Origin: Radiobacillus deserti
GTDB taxonomy: Bacteria; Bacillota; Bacilli; Bacillales; Amphibacillaceae
NCBI RefSeq assembly: GCF_007301515.1
Contig: NZ_CP041666.1
Location: 3,286,001-3,350,000 of the forward strand
Direction of reading: 5' to 3'
DNA length: 64,000 bases
Shown: positions 8,877 through 17,916 of the stretch, piece by piece
How positions within the stretch are numbered: the first letter of the stretch is position 1
Layout: each line of letters starts with the position of its first letter
Notes under the pieces: model-generated
The model's input: only the letters and a program-made list of their open reading frames with translations
The model's database searches: none
What the model was told of the DNA's origin: nothing
Position numbers and translations under genes: made by a program

Positions 8877-10244
8877 ATGAAAGTAGCAGTTATTGGTTGT
8901 ACACATGCAGGAACAGCAGCAATCTCTAATATCTTAAAACTATATCCAAATGCAGAAATAGATGTGTTCGAAAAAAATGACAATGTATCGTTCTTATCTT
9001 GTGGAATCGCGCTTTACGTTGGAGGAGTAGTTGAAGATCCAAATGGTCTCTTCTACGCTTCTGTAGAAGGGTTTGAGCAACAAGGTGTGCGCATGCATAT
9101 GCGTCATGAAGTAACAGTATGTGATATGGAAGGAAAGTATATCGAGGCAAAAAACCTTGAAAATGGAGAAGTAACCGGATACGACTATGACAAATTAATA
9201 ATTACAACTGGATCTTGGCCAGTAACGCCACCGATTCCTGGCTTTGATTTAGAGAATGTTCAATTATGTAAAAACTTCACCCACGCGCAAGAAATTATTA
9301 AAAAAGCAAAAGATGCTAAAAATGTTGTAGTAATCGGCGCTGGATATATCGGAATCGAGCTGGTGGAAGCCTTTGAAGAAGCAGATAAAAACGTGACACT
9401 AATTGATAGTGAAGCTCGTATTCTTAATCGGTATTTTGACAAAGCATTTACAGATCCTCTAGAAAACACATTTAGAGAACTCGGTGTAAATCTAGCACTC
9501 GAACAAACGGTTACGAAGTTTGAAGGTAATAATAAAGTAGAAGCTGTCGTGACAAATAAAGGCTCTTATAAAGCGGACCTCGTCATTATGTGTGTTGGGT
9601 TCCGTCCGAATACAGATCTTTTCCAAAATCAATTGGAAACATTACCGAATGGTGCCATTATTGTAGATGAATTTATGAGAACGAGCCGTGAAGATGTATT
9701 TGCTGCCGGCGACTGTTGCGCAGTTGCTTACAATCCAACAAAGCAAGCTGCCTATATTCCGCTTGCAACAAATGCAGTTAGAATGGGAACATTAGTCGCA
9801 CACAACCTGCTTCATCCAGTTCTTGCACATCAAGGAACTCAAGGTACTTCTGGTTTAAAAATCTATCAACACAATTTAGCTTCTACTGGGTTAACGGAAG
9901 TAGCTGCTGAAGCAAGTGGCTTGAATGTTCGTAGTACGCTATTAGTAGATAACTATCGTCCAGAATTCATGCCAGAAAATATGGAACTTAAAATTAAACT
10001 TGTTTACGAAGTAGATACACACCGAATTGTAGGTGCGCAAGTCTTATCTGATGCAGACTTTACGCAAGCGATGAATACAATGAGCGTTGTGATTCAAAAC
10101 AATATGACAATTGAGCAATTAGCATTGACTGATTTCTTCTTCCAACCGCACTACAATAAGCCTTGGAATTTCTTAAATCAAGTTGCGTTGCAGGCGATGG
10201 GGCAAGTAGCAGAGCGTAAATCTAACTTATTACTTTTAAAATAA
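8877..10244 (+). CDS. nox: Water-forming NADH oxidase (Nox; NADH oxidase/CoA-disulfide reductase family)
   Basis: This 455-residue flavoprotein belongs to the NADH oxidase/peroxidase/CoA-disulfide reductase family and probably reduces O2 to water with NADH in the cytoplasm, regenerating NAD+. Visible are the N-terminal FAD loop VIGCTHAG with His10, the redox-active Cys42 in SFLSCGIALYVGG, the NAD loop VVIGAGYIGIELVEA (about 150-165) and the FAD-contacting TSREDVFAAGDC (about 270-281). The C-terminal dimer domain is complete. The length matches lactococcal and streptococcal Nox. A role as CoA-disulfide reductase cannot be excluded, since both use a single Cys in this place. The start follows CAGGAGGCG. 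Three Rex-like sites suggest induction when NADH rises. Confidence 0.85.
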   Translation: MKVAVIGCTHAGTAAISNILKLYPNAEIDVFEKNDNVSFLSCGIALYVGGVVEDPNGLFYASVEGFEQQGVRMHMRHEVTVCDMEGKYIEAKNLENGEVTGYDYDKLIITTGSWPVTPPIPGFDLENVQLCKNFTHAQEIIKKAKDAKNVVVIGAGYIGIELVEAFEEADKNVTLIDSEARILNRYFDKAFTDPLENTFRELGVNLALEQTVTKFEGNNKVEAVVTNKGSYKADLVIMCVGFRPNTDLFQNQLETLPNGAIIVDEFMRTSREDVFAAGDCCAVAYNPTKQAAYIPLATNAVRMGTLVAHNLLHPVLAHQGTQGTSGLKIYQHNLASTGLTEVAAEASGLNVRSTLLVDNYRPEFMPENMELKIKLVYEVDTHRIVGAQVLSDADFTQAMNTMSVVIQNNMTIEQLALTDFFFQPHYNKPWNFLNQVALQAMGQVAERKSNLLLLK

Positions 10245-10249
10245 ATGAA

Positions 10250-10282
10250 GGCTGTTCACCTTGGCGGGTGAACAGCCCTTTT
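10250..10282 (+). terminator. Intrinsic terminator of nox, possibly bidirectional
   Basis: GGCTGTTCACC and GGGTGAACAGCC form an 11-bp stem with a five-base loop, followed by CTTTTACTTTT. On the other strand the tail is TTCATTTATTTT, so it may also stop transcripts coming from trpA. Confidence 0.85.
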
Positions 10283-10393
10283 ACTTTTATATTTGATGCA
10301 TTTACTTTCAAATTTCTTGGTCTTACTTTTAATTTCAGGTTAAATACTTTTATAATTCGCTTATTACTTTCAAACATCCATTAAATACTTTCA
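10282..10393. repeat. Array of six TACTTTYA cores at 21-bp spacing
   Basis: The core TACTTTTA or TACTTTCA (minus strand TRAAAGTA) occurs at 10282, 10303, 10324, 10345, 10365 and 10386, giving steps of 21, 21, 21, 20 and 21 bp. The 12-13 bases between cores are unrelated to one another. The first core sits in the tail of the nox terminator and the last overlaps the trpA stop codon. All possible reading frames carry stops. See the findings for interpretation. Confidence 0.8.
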
Positions 10394-11173
10394 TTTCACC
10401 CTTTTCGATGCTTCAATAAGCTCCACGATGGATGCACGGTCGCCATTATGAAGGGCATCGACTATCTTACTTCCTACTACTACACCATTACAATGAGAGC
10501 TCAGCTCTTTTACTTGCTCGGGAGTCGAGACACCAAATCCAGCCAATACAGGTGCATTGCATCTCTCAGTTAAGGCTGCTAAGTGTTCTGCTAGATTCTG
10601 CTTGAATTCATTTCTTGCACCAGTTGTTCCAGTTACCGTAACCGCATATAAAAATCCTTCTGTCCGTTTAGCAATCTCTTCGATTCTCTCTGGGGTGCTT
10701 GTAAGTGCCGCTAAGCGAATTAAGGCAATTTCCGCGTCTTTTAATTTACGAACAATAAGTCCTTCTTCTTCCAATGGTAGATCTGGAATAATCAACCCGT
10801 CTACTCCCGCCTTCGCACAAGCATTTGCAAATTTTTCTACACCAAACGCATATATTGGATTGATATATGTCATTAAAACAATTGGAATTTTTCTAGATTC
10901 CTTGAAGCGTTCTAGCTCAGCTAGCACTTTGCGTAAACTTACGCCATTGTCTAAAGCTTCTAATCCAGCTGCTTGAATGGTCGGTCCGTCTGCTACCGGA
11001 TCAGAGAATGGAATACCAAGCTCTACTACTGTCGCTCCGCTTTCTTGTAAAAAAGTAAGCTGTTCTTCAAGCTGATCTAATCCACCATCACCTGCCATGA
11101 TGTAGGGGACAAAGGCTTTATCCCCTTTTTCTAATGTTTCTTGAAAAGCTTTATCTAGCTTTTGTTTACCCAT
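10391..11173 (-). CDS. trpA: Tryptophan synthase alpha subunit
   Basis: TrpA cleaves indole-3-glycerol phosphate to indole and glyceraldehyde-3-phosphate and channels indole to TrpB. The 260-residue TIM-barrel starts at ATG 11171-11173 ([11 protein letters not shown]), with GGAGGTG upstream; the open frame to 11224 has no better site. Catalytic Glu is in [17 protein letters not shown] together with the conserved Asp, and the phosphate loop is [10 protein letters not shown]. It overlaps the trpB stop by eight bases, which implies translational coupling. It is the last gene of the trp operon. Confidence 0.95.
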   Translation of the reverse strand: MGKQKLDKAFQETLEKGDKAFVPYIMAGDGGLDQLEEQLTFLQESGATVVELGIPFSDPVADGPTIQAAGLEALDNGVSLRKVLAELERFKESRKIPIVLMTYINPIYAFGVEKFANACAKAGVDGLIIPDLPLEEEGLIVRKLKDAEIALIRLAALTSTPERIEEIAKRTEGFLYAVTVTGTTGARNEFKQNLAEHLAALTERCNAPVLAGFGVSTPEQVKELSSHCNGVVVGSKIVDALHNGDRASIVELIEASKRVK

Positions 11174-12371
11174 TTGCTTCACCTCCAAGTGCTGCACGAA
11201 CCGTTTCAACATCCTTGTCACCACGTCCAGACAGACAAACTACTAACAGCTCATCCTTTTTCATTTGCTTCGCAAGCTTCATACTATACGCAATGGCGTG
11301 AGCACTCTCCAACGCAGGTAAAATCCCTTCTGCTTTACATAAGAATTGTAACGCCTCCAACGCTTCTTCATCCGTTATAGAATCATAGATAACACGATCC
11401 ACTTCTTTTAGATGACTATGCTCTGGTCCTACACCTGGGTAATCAAGCCCAGCAGAAATGGAATGCGCTTCTTGTACTTGACCATCCTCATCTTGTAACA
11501 GATACGTTAGCGTACCATGCAAGATACCTGCCTTTCCATCGGTTAAGGTAGCTGCATGTTTTCCAGTATCGATACCAGATCCACCTGCTTCGACTCCGTA
11601 CAATTTAACTGCTTTATCCTCCACAAATGGATAAAACATTCCCATGGAGTTACTCCCGCCACCGATACAGGCTACAACCGCTTCTGGAAGTCTTCCTTCC
11701 TGATCCATTATTTGTCTTTTCGTCTCTTCCCCAATCACACTTTGGAAATCACGAACGATTTGTGGAAATGGATGTGGGCCAACCACCGATCCAATAATGT
11801 AATGGGTATCCTCGACATTACTAACCCAGTAACGTAACGCTTCATTTACCGCATCCTTTAACGTTCCACTGCCCTGGTCTACACTTTCCACTTTCGCACC
11901 TAGTAGCTCCATACGAAACACGTTCAGCTTCTGTCTGCGAATATCTTCTTTTCCCATGAAGATAATACATTCTAATCCAAGTAGGGCACAGACTGTGGCA
12001 GTGGCAACACCGTGTTGTCCAGCACCTGTTTCCGCTACGACTTTTTTCTTACCCATACGCTGCGTCAATAGCGCTTGCCCGATAGCATTATTGATTTTAT
12101 GAGCACCAGTATGGTTTAAATCTTCTCGTTTTAAATAGATTTTGGGGCCGCCTATATGGTCGGAAAGTTGTTCTGCATAATACAAAGGCGTTTCTCGACC
12201 AACGTATTGCTTAAAATAGTAATCTAATTGCTTTAAAAATTCCGGGTCTTGCATTGCTTTCTTGTATTCAGCTTCCAGCTCTAATACTGCCGGCATTAAG
12301 GTTTCCGGTACAAATCTACCTCCAAAGGAACCAAAGTGCCCATTTGAATCTGGTTGTTGATAGGATCCCAT
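11166..12371 (-). CDS. trpB: Tryptophan synthase beta subunit
   Basis: TrpB condenses indole with serine using pyridoxal phosphate. The start is ATG 12369-12371 ([18 protein letters not shown]), preceded by AAAGGTGATG, giving 401 residues, the family norm. The PLP-binding lysine lies in [11 protein letters not shown] (about residue 90), the phosphate loop is [10 protein letters not shown], and the C-terminal LSGRGDKD is present. The gene follows trpF after seven bases and overlaps trpA. Confidence 0.96.
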   Translation of the reverse strand: MGSYQQPDSNGHFGSFGGRFVPETLMPAVLELEAEYKKAMQDPEFLKQLDYYFKQYVGRETPLYYAEQLSDHIGGPKIYLKREDLNHTGAHKINNAIGQALLTQRMGKKKVVAETGAGQHGVATATVCALLGLECIIFMGKEDIRRQKLNVFRMELLGAKVESVDQGSGTLKDAVNEALRYWVSNVEDTHYIIGSVVGPHPFPQIVRDFQSVIGEETKRQIMDQEGRLPEAVVACIGGGSNSMGMFYPFVEDKAVKLYGVEAGGSGIDTGKHAATLTDGKAGILHGTLTYLLQDEDGQVQEAHSISAGLDYPGVGPEHSHLKEVDRVIYDSITDEEALEALQFLCKAEGILPALESAHAIAYSMKLAKQMKKDELLVVCLSGRGDKDVETVRAALGGEANG

Positions 12372-12378
12372 CCTGACA

Positions 12379-12990
12379 TCACCTTTCTGTTTGTTTTGCC
12401 GCTCGTACAAAACGATTTATTTTTTCCGGGTCTTTTTCTCCGTCTGTTTCTACTCCGCTAGAAATATCTACACCAACTGGACTAACTTCTGTAATCGCTT
12501 CTTGCACGTTTTCCGCGTGAAGTCCGCCAGCTAGCATTATTTTTCCTTTAAGATGGTCTAATCCCTTCGCTAGGGACCAATCAAAGGTTTCTCCATTACC
12601 ACCTCGGTATTTACCTGCAGGACTATCTAATAAATAATACGCACAAGGATAACGCTCGAGTTTGTTTAAATCCTTCTTAGAGTGAACTTGAAAGGCTTTG
12701 ATGATTGGTACCTTTATTTGCTCACAATAAGACGGCGTTTCATCTCCATGCAGCTGGACGTAATCCAATCCAACAGTGGAAGCTATCTCTTGAACTACTT
12801 CCGGGTCTTCGTTCACAAAGACACCGACTTTCCTTATAGTTGAAGGAAGAGAATCTGCTATTTCCTTCGCTTGCTCCTTTGTTATTTTACGCTTACTGTC
12901 CGCAAATACAAACCCAATAAAATCCGCACCTGACATCACGACATGTTGTGCTGCTTCTACTGTTTTAATGCCACAAATTTTCACTTTCAT
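12379..12990 (-). CDS. trpF: Phosphoribosylanthranilate isomerase
   Basis: TrpF converts phosphoribosylanthranilate to its carboxyphenylamino-deoxyribulose isomer, the third step from anthranilate. The 203-residue TIM barrel begins [12 protein letters not shown], with the catalytic Cys in KICGIK; the catalytic Asp is in [11 protein letters not shown] (about 170-180). AAGGAG precedes the ATG. It lies between trpC (14 bases) and trpB (seven bases). Confidence 0.95.
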   Translation of the reverse strand: MKVKICGIKTVEAAQHVVMSGADFIGFVFADSKRKITKEQAKEIADSLPSTIRKVGVFVNEDPEVVQEIASTVGLDYVQLHGDETPSYCEQIKVPIIKAFQVHSKKDLNKLERYPCAYYLLDSPAGKYRGGNGETFDWSLAKGLDHLKGKIMLAGGLHAENVQEAITEVSPVGVDISSGVETDGEKDPEKINRFVRAAKQTER

Positions 12991-13004
12991 GTTGCTTACT
13001 CCTT

Positions 13005-13778
13005 CTACAGTGGAATTTGTAGTTCTTGAAACGTCTTGGATAAGTCTCCTGAACGCATCATCGTTTCTCCTACCAAGATTGCTCGTGCTCCTGCACGACT
13101 CACTCTTTCTACATCTTCCTTTGTTTTCATGCCACTTTCACTGATTAGTAACGCATCGGTGCGTTTTATGTGCTGCGAAAGTCGCTCCGTTATTCCAAGA
13201 TCTACTTCAAAGGTTTTTAAGTTTCGATTATTCACTCCGATAATCGGAACTTCTAAACCATTGGCAACGTCTAACTCAGCCAGGTTATGAACTTCTAGAA
13301 GTACTTCTAATCCTTGGTTTGTCGCGTAATAAAAAAGTTCCTCGATTCTTTTCGCTGGTAGCGCTGCAGCGATTAATAGAATCACATTTGCTCCGTAGTC
13401 CTTTGCCCGATCAATTTGAATCTCATCAATGATAAAGTCTTTGTTTAAAATAGGAATCTGTACAGCATCTCTTACCGCTAATAAATCTTCCATTGTTCCT
13501 TGAAAGAAGGGAGTATCCGTTAATACAGAAATAGTCCCTGCCCCATAACTTTCATATTTCTTTCCTTGTGCACTAGGGTCCATCTGATCATTAATCACAC
13601 CCTTAGACGGGGAAGCTCGTTTAATTTCTGCAATAATATTCATATTGTTAGATTCCATGAAGGATCGATATAAAGAGCCAGAAGCTTGTTTTTCTATTTT
13701 GATCTCTGGACGATAATTTTTCTTTAACGTAGCTACTTCTTTCTCTTTTTCTGCTAAAATTTTATCTAGGATGGTCAT
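13005..13778 (-). CDS. trpC: Indole-3-glycerol phosphate synthase
   Basis: TrpC closes the indole ring to give indole-3-glycerol phosphate. The 257-residue barrel has the family signature AEIKRASPSKG (about 51-61, with catalytic Glu and Lys), the conserved FIIDEIQIDRA and GVNNRNLKTFEVD segments, and SESGMKTKEDV near the C-terminus. It is a separate protein, not fused to TrpF as in enteric bacteria. The gap to trpD is five bases. Confidence 0.95.
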   Translation of the reverse strand: MTILDKILAEKEKEVATLKKNYRPEIKIEKQASGSLYRSFMESNNMNIIAEIKRASPSKGVINDQMDPSAQGKKYESYGAGTISVLTDTPFFQGTMEDLLAVRDAVQIPILNKDFIIDEIQIDRAKDYGANVILLIAAALPAKRIEELFYYATNQGLEVLLEVHNLAELDVANGLEVPIIGVNNRNLKTFEVDLGITERLSQHIKRTDALLISESGMKTKEDVERVSRAGARAILVGETMMRSGDLSKTFQELQIPL

Positions 13779-13783
13779 ATCCC

Positions 13784-14803
13784 TTACACCCCGATTTTCC
13801 GTTTACTATACTCGACAAGCTTTTCCAGCTTTGCAAGTGCTGCTCCAGAATCAATACTTTCCTTGGCAGCAGCAACTCCTTCTTGGACCGTTTCCGCTTT
13901 TCCATTTGCGAAAAGAGCGAGCCCTGCATTGAACAATACCGTATCTCGATAAGCTCCTTTTTTGCCTTTCAATACATCACGCAAGATGTCCGAATTCTCT
14001 TTAGAGTCTCCACCTCTTATTTGGTCTAATTCATAGGTTGGAAGATTCACTTCCTCTGGTGTTAACGTGAATTGAATCATTTCTCCTCGGTCTAAGAGTA
14101 CGAGGTGATTTTCACCTGCTAGTGACGCTTCATCCATATACCCTGCACCGTTCACAACTAGTGCTCTGCGACGTCCTAGTTGATGAAGAGCAATTGCCAT
14201 GCTTTCAAGCATATCCCTTCGATAGATACCAAGAAGCTGACTATCTAACTGAACTGGATTTGTTAAAGGGCCTATTAAGTTAAAAATCGTTGGAATCCTT
14301 AGCTGCTTGCGAACTCCCATGATTCGCTTTAAGGATGGATGAACATGTGGAGCAAACAAAAAAGCAATTCCATTTTCCAGTAAAAGCTCTTCCATCTGTT
14401 CGGACGAAAGAGATAGCGAAACCCCTAGATGCTCCAACACATCCGCACTTCCCGTTTTACTTGAGATACTTCTGTTTCCATGCTTCGCGACCGTAATCCC
14501 CGCACCAGCTACTACAAAAGCGGAGGTAGTACTGATGTTAAAGCTCTGCGAACCATCTCCACCCGTTCCGCAGTTATCCATGACCGATGAAAGGTTGGAG
14601 AATTTTAATGGAGACTTTTCACGAATCACATGTACTAAGCCTGCAATTTCTTCAGGAGTCTCTCCTTTTACTTTCAGACCAGTCAGAAAAGCACCAATTT
14701 CTGTATCCGACACTTCTTCGCCGAACATACATCTTGCAGCACCATTCATTTCTTCCACACTTAATGATTGACGGTTGATTACTTTTTCAAGATACTGTTT
14801 CAC
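13784..14803 (-). CDS. trpD: Anthranilate phosphoribosyltransferase
   Basis: TrpD transfers phosphoribose from PRPP to anthranilate. The 339-residue protein has the PRPP-binding DNCGTGGDGSQSFN (about 77-90), KHGNRSISSKTGSADVLE and the central VVNGAGYMDEASL. It is not fused to TrpG. Its start overlaps the trpG stop by 17 bases, suggesting coupled translation. Confidence 0.95.
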   Translation of the reverse strand: MKQYLEKVINRQSLSVEEMNGAARCMFGEEVSDTEIGAFLTGLKVKGETPEEIAGLVHVIREKSPLKFSNLSSVMDNCGTGGDGSQSFNISTTSAFVVAGAGITVAKHGNRSISSKTGSADVLEHLGVSLSLSSEQMEELLLENGIAFLFAPHVHPSLKRIMGVRKQLRIPTIFNLIGPLTNPVQLDSQLLGIYRRDMLESMAIALHQLGRRRALVVNGAGYMDEASLAGENHLVLLDRGEMIQFTLTPEEVNLPTYELDQIRGGDSKENSDILRDVLKGKKGAYRDTVLFNAGLALFANGKAETVQEGVAAAKESIDSGAALAKLEKLVEYSKRKIGV

Positions 14804-15386
14804 GAGAATACTCCTTTCTAATCGTTGTAAAGAAATTATTCAAAATTGTCTTTCCAGTTTCCGTTCCGATTGATTCTGGGTGAAACTGAAGTCCAAACGT
14901 TGGAAGTCTGTTATGCTTCACTGCCATTACCTCTTGGTCATCCATCGCTGTTGCTAGAACAGTCAACTCAAGCGGAAGACTATCTTTTTCGATAACAAGG
15001 GAATGATAACGCATGACCTCGATCGGCTGACTTAAATACTCGAATAAGCTTTCACTTTTATGCATGAGCATGGAAGTTTTTCCGTGCTTGATTTGCTTCG
15101 CATGGGTGATCGTACCGCCAAAAGCTGCTCCAATGGCTTGATGTCCTAAGCAAATTCCTAATATCGGGTATTCCTCAGACAGCTCTTGAACAACCGCTAT
15201 GCAAATACCCGCTTCTTGCGGTGTACCAGGACCTGGAGATAATACAATCGCTTCAGGATTTAATGCTCGAATTTCCTCTACCGTAATCCGGTCGTTCCGC
15301 ACAACTTCCACGTCTTCGCCAAGCTCAGACATATATTGATATAAGTTAAATGTAAAAGAGTCATAATTATCAATTAGTAGAATCAT
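14787..15386 (-). CDS. trpG: Anthranilate synthase glutamine amidotransferase subunit
   Basis: TrpG supplies ammonia from glutamine to TrpE. I choose ATG 15384-15386 (MILLIDNYDSFTFN) because GGAGGT lies eight bases upstream; the ATG six bases earlier is only two bases from it. Class I amidotransferase motifs are GICLGHQAIG (catalytic Cys about residue 79) and LQFHPESIGTETG (His and Glu). At 199 residues it has the usual length. Bacillus subtilis lacks trpG in its trp operon and shares PabA instead; here the subunit is encoded in place, so it may serve only tryptophan synthesis or both pathways. It overlaps trpE by 17 bases. Confidence 0.93.
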   Translation of the reverse strand: MILLIDNYDSFTFNLYQYMSELGEDVEVVRNDRITVEEIRALNPEAIVLSPGPGTPQEAGICIAVVQELSEEYPILGICLGHQAIGAAFGGTITHAKQIKHGKTSMLMHKSESLFEYLSQPIEVMRYHSLVIEKDSLPLELTVLATAMDDQEVMAVKHNRLPTFGLQFHPESIGTETGKTILNNFFTTIRKEYSRETVS

Positions 15387-16770
15387 GTGCATGTACCTCC
15401 AATAGTGATTTCGCTTTATTTAACGTTTCTTGATATTCAGTAGCAGGATCGGAATCATATACAATACCTGCTCCTGCTTGAACGTAAGCAATTTTATCTT
15501 TAATAACGAGGGTTCGGATTGCGAGAGCAAGGTCGAAATCTCCATTTATATTGATATAACCAACCGCCCCTGCGTAAACTCCACGTTTCTGTTTCTCTAA
15601 ATCATTTATAATTTGCATGGCTCTTATTTTCGGAGCACCCGACACCGTTCCAGCTGGTAACGTCGAGATAAGTGCATCAATTCCGGTATAATCCTTGCGA
15701 AGCGTTCCTTGCACTTCCGATACAATGTGCATGACGTGCTGATATCGTTCAATTGTCATATATTTAGGGATTGTAATACTTCCAACCTCACACACTCTAC
15801 CAAGGTCGTTACGACTGAGATCAACAAGCATTTTATGTTCCGCTAACTCTTTTTCATCTGCCAATAGTTCTTCCCCTAATTGCTCATCTTGTTCCTTCGT
15901 TTTCCCCCGTGGACGAGTTCCAGCAATTGGATTCGTAATAAGTTGAGAGCCTTTCGTTTTAATCAAGCTCTCTGGAGATGCTCCTAATACAACGTAGTCT
16001 TCAAAATCGATATAAAACATGTACGGAGACGGGTTAGCCCTTCTCAAACTGCGATAAAATGTAAATGGATCTGTATCGAAACTAGCCTTCATACGTTGGG
16101 ATAGTACGACTTGAAAAATATCTCCATTCGTAATATGTTCTTTTGCTTTTTCTACCATTTCCATAAAGGTTTCTTTCTCGATGGATGGTGTAAAGCTTAC
16201 TTTTGTTGCCGGTGCATCCTCTTCTTCACGATGGGTTACCATTTCCTTATGAATCACTTCAATGCTCTGTTCTAATTGCTTTTCAGTTCGATCACCAGAT
16301 AAATTTAATGCTAATATCGTGACTGTTTGTTTAAGGTGATCAAACACGATGACATCCTGGTAAAGCATTTGATGGACTTCTGGCATTTTTATTTCATCTT
16401 CGATTACTTCGCCTATATCTTCGTAGGCTCTAATGACGTCATATCCCATAAAACCAATTGCGCCACCATAGAATGGAAATTCCAAATCTAGCTCTTGATG
16501 AGGGAGAAGCTCTTGCAGTATTTCTAACGGCTGGGCTTTCTTCTCTTCCTTCCCATCACGTTGAATGATGGATACGTTATCGCCTCGACCAATTAGTTCT
16601 TTGTAAGGATTTACTCCAATAAAGGAATACCTTCCTTTTTCACCTGACATTGTCGAGCTCTCGAGTAAAAATTTCTTTTTGCCTTGAACACGATTGAAAA
16701 CAGATATTGGTGTCAACACGTCGCCATTTACTTGTTTACTTTTATAAGAAATCGTTGATGTTATGGTCAT
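15370..16770 (-). CDS. trpE: Anthranilate synthase component I
   Basis: TrpE forms anthranilate from chorismate with TrpG and is the committed, feedback-controlled step. The 466-residue protein has the N-terminal tryptophan-sensing motif FLLESS (about 34-39) and the chorismate-binding C-terminal domain with ITNPIAGTRPRG, LVDLSRNDLGRV and SALP-like STLPAGTVSGAPKIRAMQII split over about 365-390. The start follows AAGGAGG. It is the first gene behind the tandem T-box leader. Confidence 0.95.
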   Translation of the reverse strand: MTITSTISYKSKQVNGDVLTPISVFNRVQGKKKFLLESSTMSGEKGRYSFIGVNPYKELIGRGDNVSIIQRDGKEEKKAQPLEILQELLPHQELDLEFPFYGGAIGFMGYDVIRAYEDIGEVIEDEIKMPEVHQMLYQDVIVFDHLKQTVTILALNLSGDRTEKQLEQSIEVIHKEMVTHREEEDAPATKVSFTPSIEKETFMEMVEKAKEHITNGDIFQVVLSQRMKASFDTDPFTFYRSLRRANPSPYMFYIDFEDYVVLGASPESLIKTKGSQLITNPIAGTRPRGKTKEQDEQLGEELLADEKELAEHKMLVDLSRNDLGRVCEVGSITIPKYMTIERYQHVMHIVSEVQGTLRKDYTGIDALISTLPAGTVSGAPKIRAMQIINDLEKQKRGVYAGAVGYININGDFDLALAIRTLVIKDKIAYVQAGAGIVYDSDPATEYQETLNKAKSLLEVHAHDSTN

Positions 16771-16785
16771 TTTTTTTCCTCCTTA

Positions 16786-17064
16786 AAATAAAAAGTCCCC
16801 TATACATACAGATTTCTCTGCACGTATAGGGGACGGTTATTCGTTACCGCGGTGCCACCACTAATTGAAGGGAGAATGCGCCCTTCCTCTCATTCGGATA
16901 CGGAGCATTAGCTACTCTATATCCTATCCCGTTAACGGGGGAAGCCGTTATTCCCTACTAGTTTTCAGGAATACTCTCGTAAGCCCATTCGACAGAACTG
17001 CTTTACCGGCTCTCACCTAATCCGGCTCTCTTAGAAAACAGTGCTTCTGCGTACTCTTCTTACT
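16786..17064 (-). ncRNA. Tryptophan T-box leader 2 (proximal to trpE)
   Basis: On the minus strand this leader has a Stem I region with AGAGAGCCGG and GGTGAGAGCCGG, and a specifier loop GTCGAATGGGCTT with the Trp codon TGG at 16987-16985. Further on are an AGTGGTGGCACCGCG antiterminator T-box (about 16861-16847) and a terminator hairpin GTCCCCTATACG/CGTATAGGGGAC-type arm followed by TTTTTATTTT (about 16785-16834). Uncharged tRNA-Trp would stabilise the antiterminator and allow trp transcription. A ribosome site and trpE follow directly. Confidence 0.93.
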
Positions 17065-17094
17065 CCACGATTTACGTATTCATTTTTACCCAAA

Positions 17095-17376
17095 CAAAAA
17101 GGGCCTCCTATCCTAAAAAGGACGAGGAGACCCGTGGTACCACCTTTATTAGTTGCAGCTTGCAACTCACTTAAACCACATACGTTCAAACATATGTGTA
17201 TCTCTTTTATCGATGAGATGTTCGCCAAAGCCTACTGTTCCATAGAAGTTCGGTTTGGAGCTCCGAAGTCCATTCACTCTCATCCTCCCACTGATTCTCA
17301 GCACCATCAGCTCTCTTAAGGGATTCATAAGAGTTACTACTCTTCATCAACGCTTTTCGTTCGATTCCTTTGTGTT
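17095..17376 (-). ncRNA. Tryptophan T-box leader 1 (distal, promoter-proximal)
   Basis: This is a second complete T-box read on the minus strand. It has AGAGAGCTGATGGTGCTGAGAATCAG in the distal Stem I area (given here only as position 17315-17290), a specifier loop GAGAGTGAATGGACTTCGG with TGG at 17272-17270, and the T-box AAAGGTGGTACCACGGG (about 17146-17130). The terminator arms are GGGTCTCCTCGTCC and GGATAGGAGGCCC, followed by TTTTTG (about 17133-17096). Both leaders read Trp, so two anti-termination decisions act in series. Confidence 0.92.
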
Positions 17377-17383
17377 GTGTATT

Positions 17384-17412
17384 ATCTTACTCGCTGATTT
17401 TTTATTTGTCAA
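17384..17412 (-). promoter_or_regulatory. SigA promoter of the trp operon
   Basis: TTGACA (17407-17412), a 17-bp spacer and TAAGAT (17384-17389) on the minus strand predict a start near 17376, immediately before T-box 1. Confidence 0.75.
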
Positions 17413-17433
17413 CAATAAATTTTCAGAACCTTT

Positions 17434-17916
17434 CTACAAGTGAGTTAACGCTGGAGGTACTATAATACTATCTTTTGTCTGAAGATATGTTGATCTTTTT
17501 ATTTGATACGGATATACCCAACTTATTCGGTTGGAAGTCAAATGGTGATTGGTCAAATCCAGACCAGCTCCGTTCCAAAATGCTTGCCATATAAACTTAG
17601 AGCAATAGTTATTCGATACCCCTTTTAACCTCGGATCGAACAAATATCGTTTTACGTATGGAATATTTGCCTGTGCCCAATTAGCAGCCTCATTTGCAGC
17701 TGTTTTCGGTCTTAAAAGAAGGATCTCTCCTCCGAATTTATGTCTGCTTTTATAACGGCTGAGGGTCTCCGAAAAGGCTCCCAATGGATGCGAATGGTGA
17801 ATCAGCATATCCTGTCCAACAATCCCTACATGACCCACAAAAAAAGTGGACCACCCTTTTGTAGAATAAACCAGATCTCCAGGTTTCATACCACGAATTG
17901 TTCCTTCAGACTTCAT
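17434..17916 (-). CDS. YiiX/DUF830-type papain-like (NlpC/P60 superfamily) protein
   Basis: The 160-residue protein has the circularly permuted papain-like arrangement of YiiX/YebB/DUF830 proteins: GDLVYSTKG and FVGHVGIVGQD with the catalytic His (about 28), and NNYCSKFIWQAFW with the catalytic Cys (about 103). No signal peptide is present. Such proteins are thought to cut amide or thioester bonds, but the substrate is unknown. The ATG overlaps the helicase stop in ATGA, so the two are translationally coupled. A second member of the family lies at 57080-57862. Confidence 0.7.
   Translation of the reverse strand: MKSEGTIRGMKPGDLVYSTKGWSTFFVGHVGIVGQDMLIHHSHPLGAFSETLSRYKSRHKFGGEILLLRPKTAANEAANWAQANIPYVKRYLFDPRLKGVSNNYCSKFIWQAFWNGAGLDLTNHHLTSNRISWVYPYQIKRSTYLQTKDSIIVPPALTHL

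Noticed and set aside
10282..10393. The 21-bp arrays as CRISPR
   Set aside because: Cores are only 8-10 bases, spacers 11-13 bases, and no cas genes are present; real repeats and spacers are two to three times longer.
10282..10393. The 21-bp array as a seven-residue coding repeat
   Set aside because: 21 bases equal seven codons, but each frame on both strands has stop codons within the units and one step is 20 bases.
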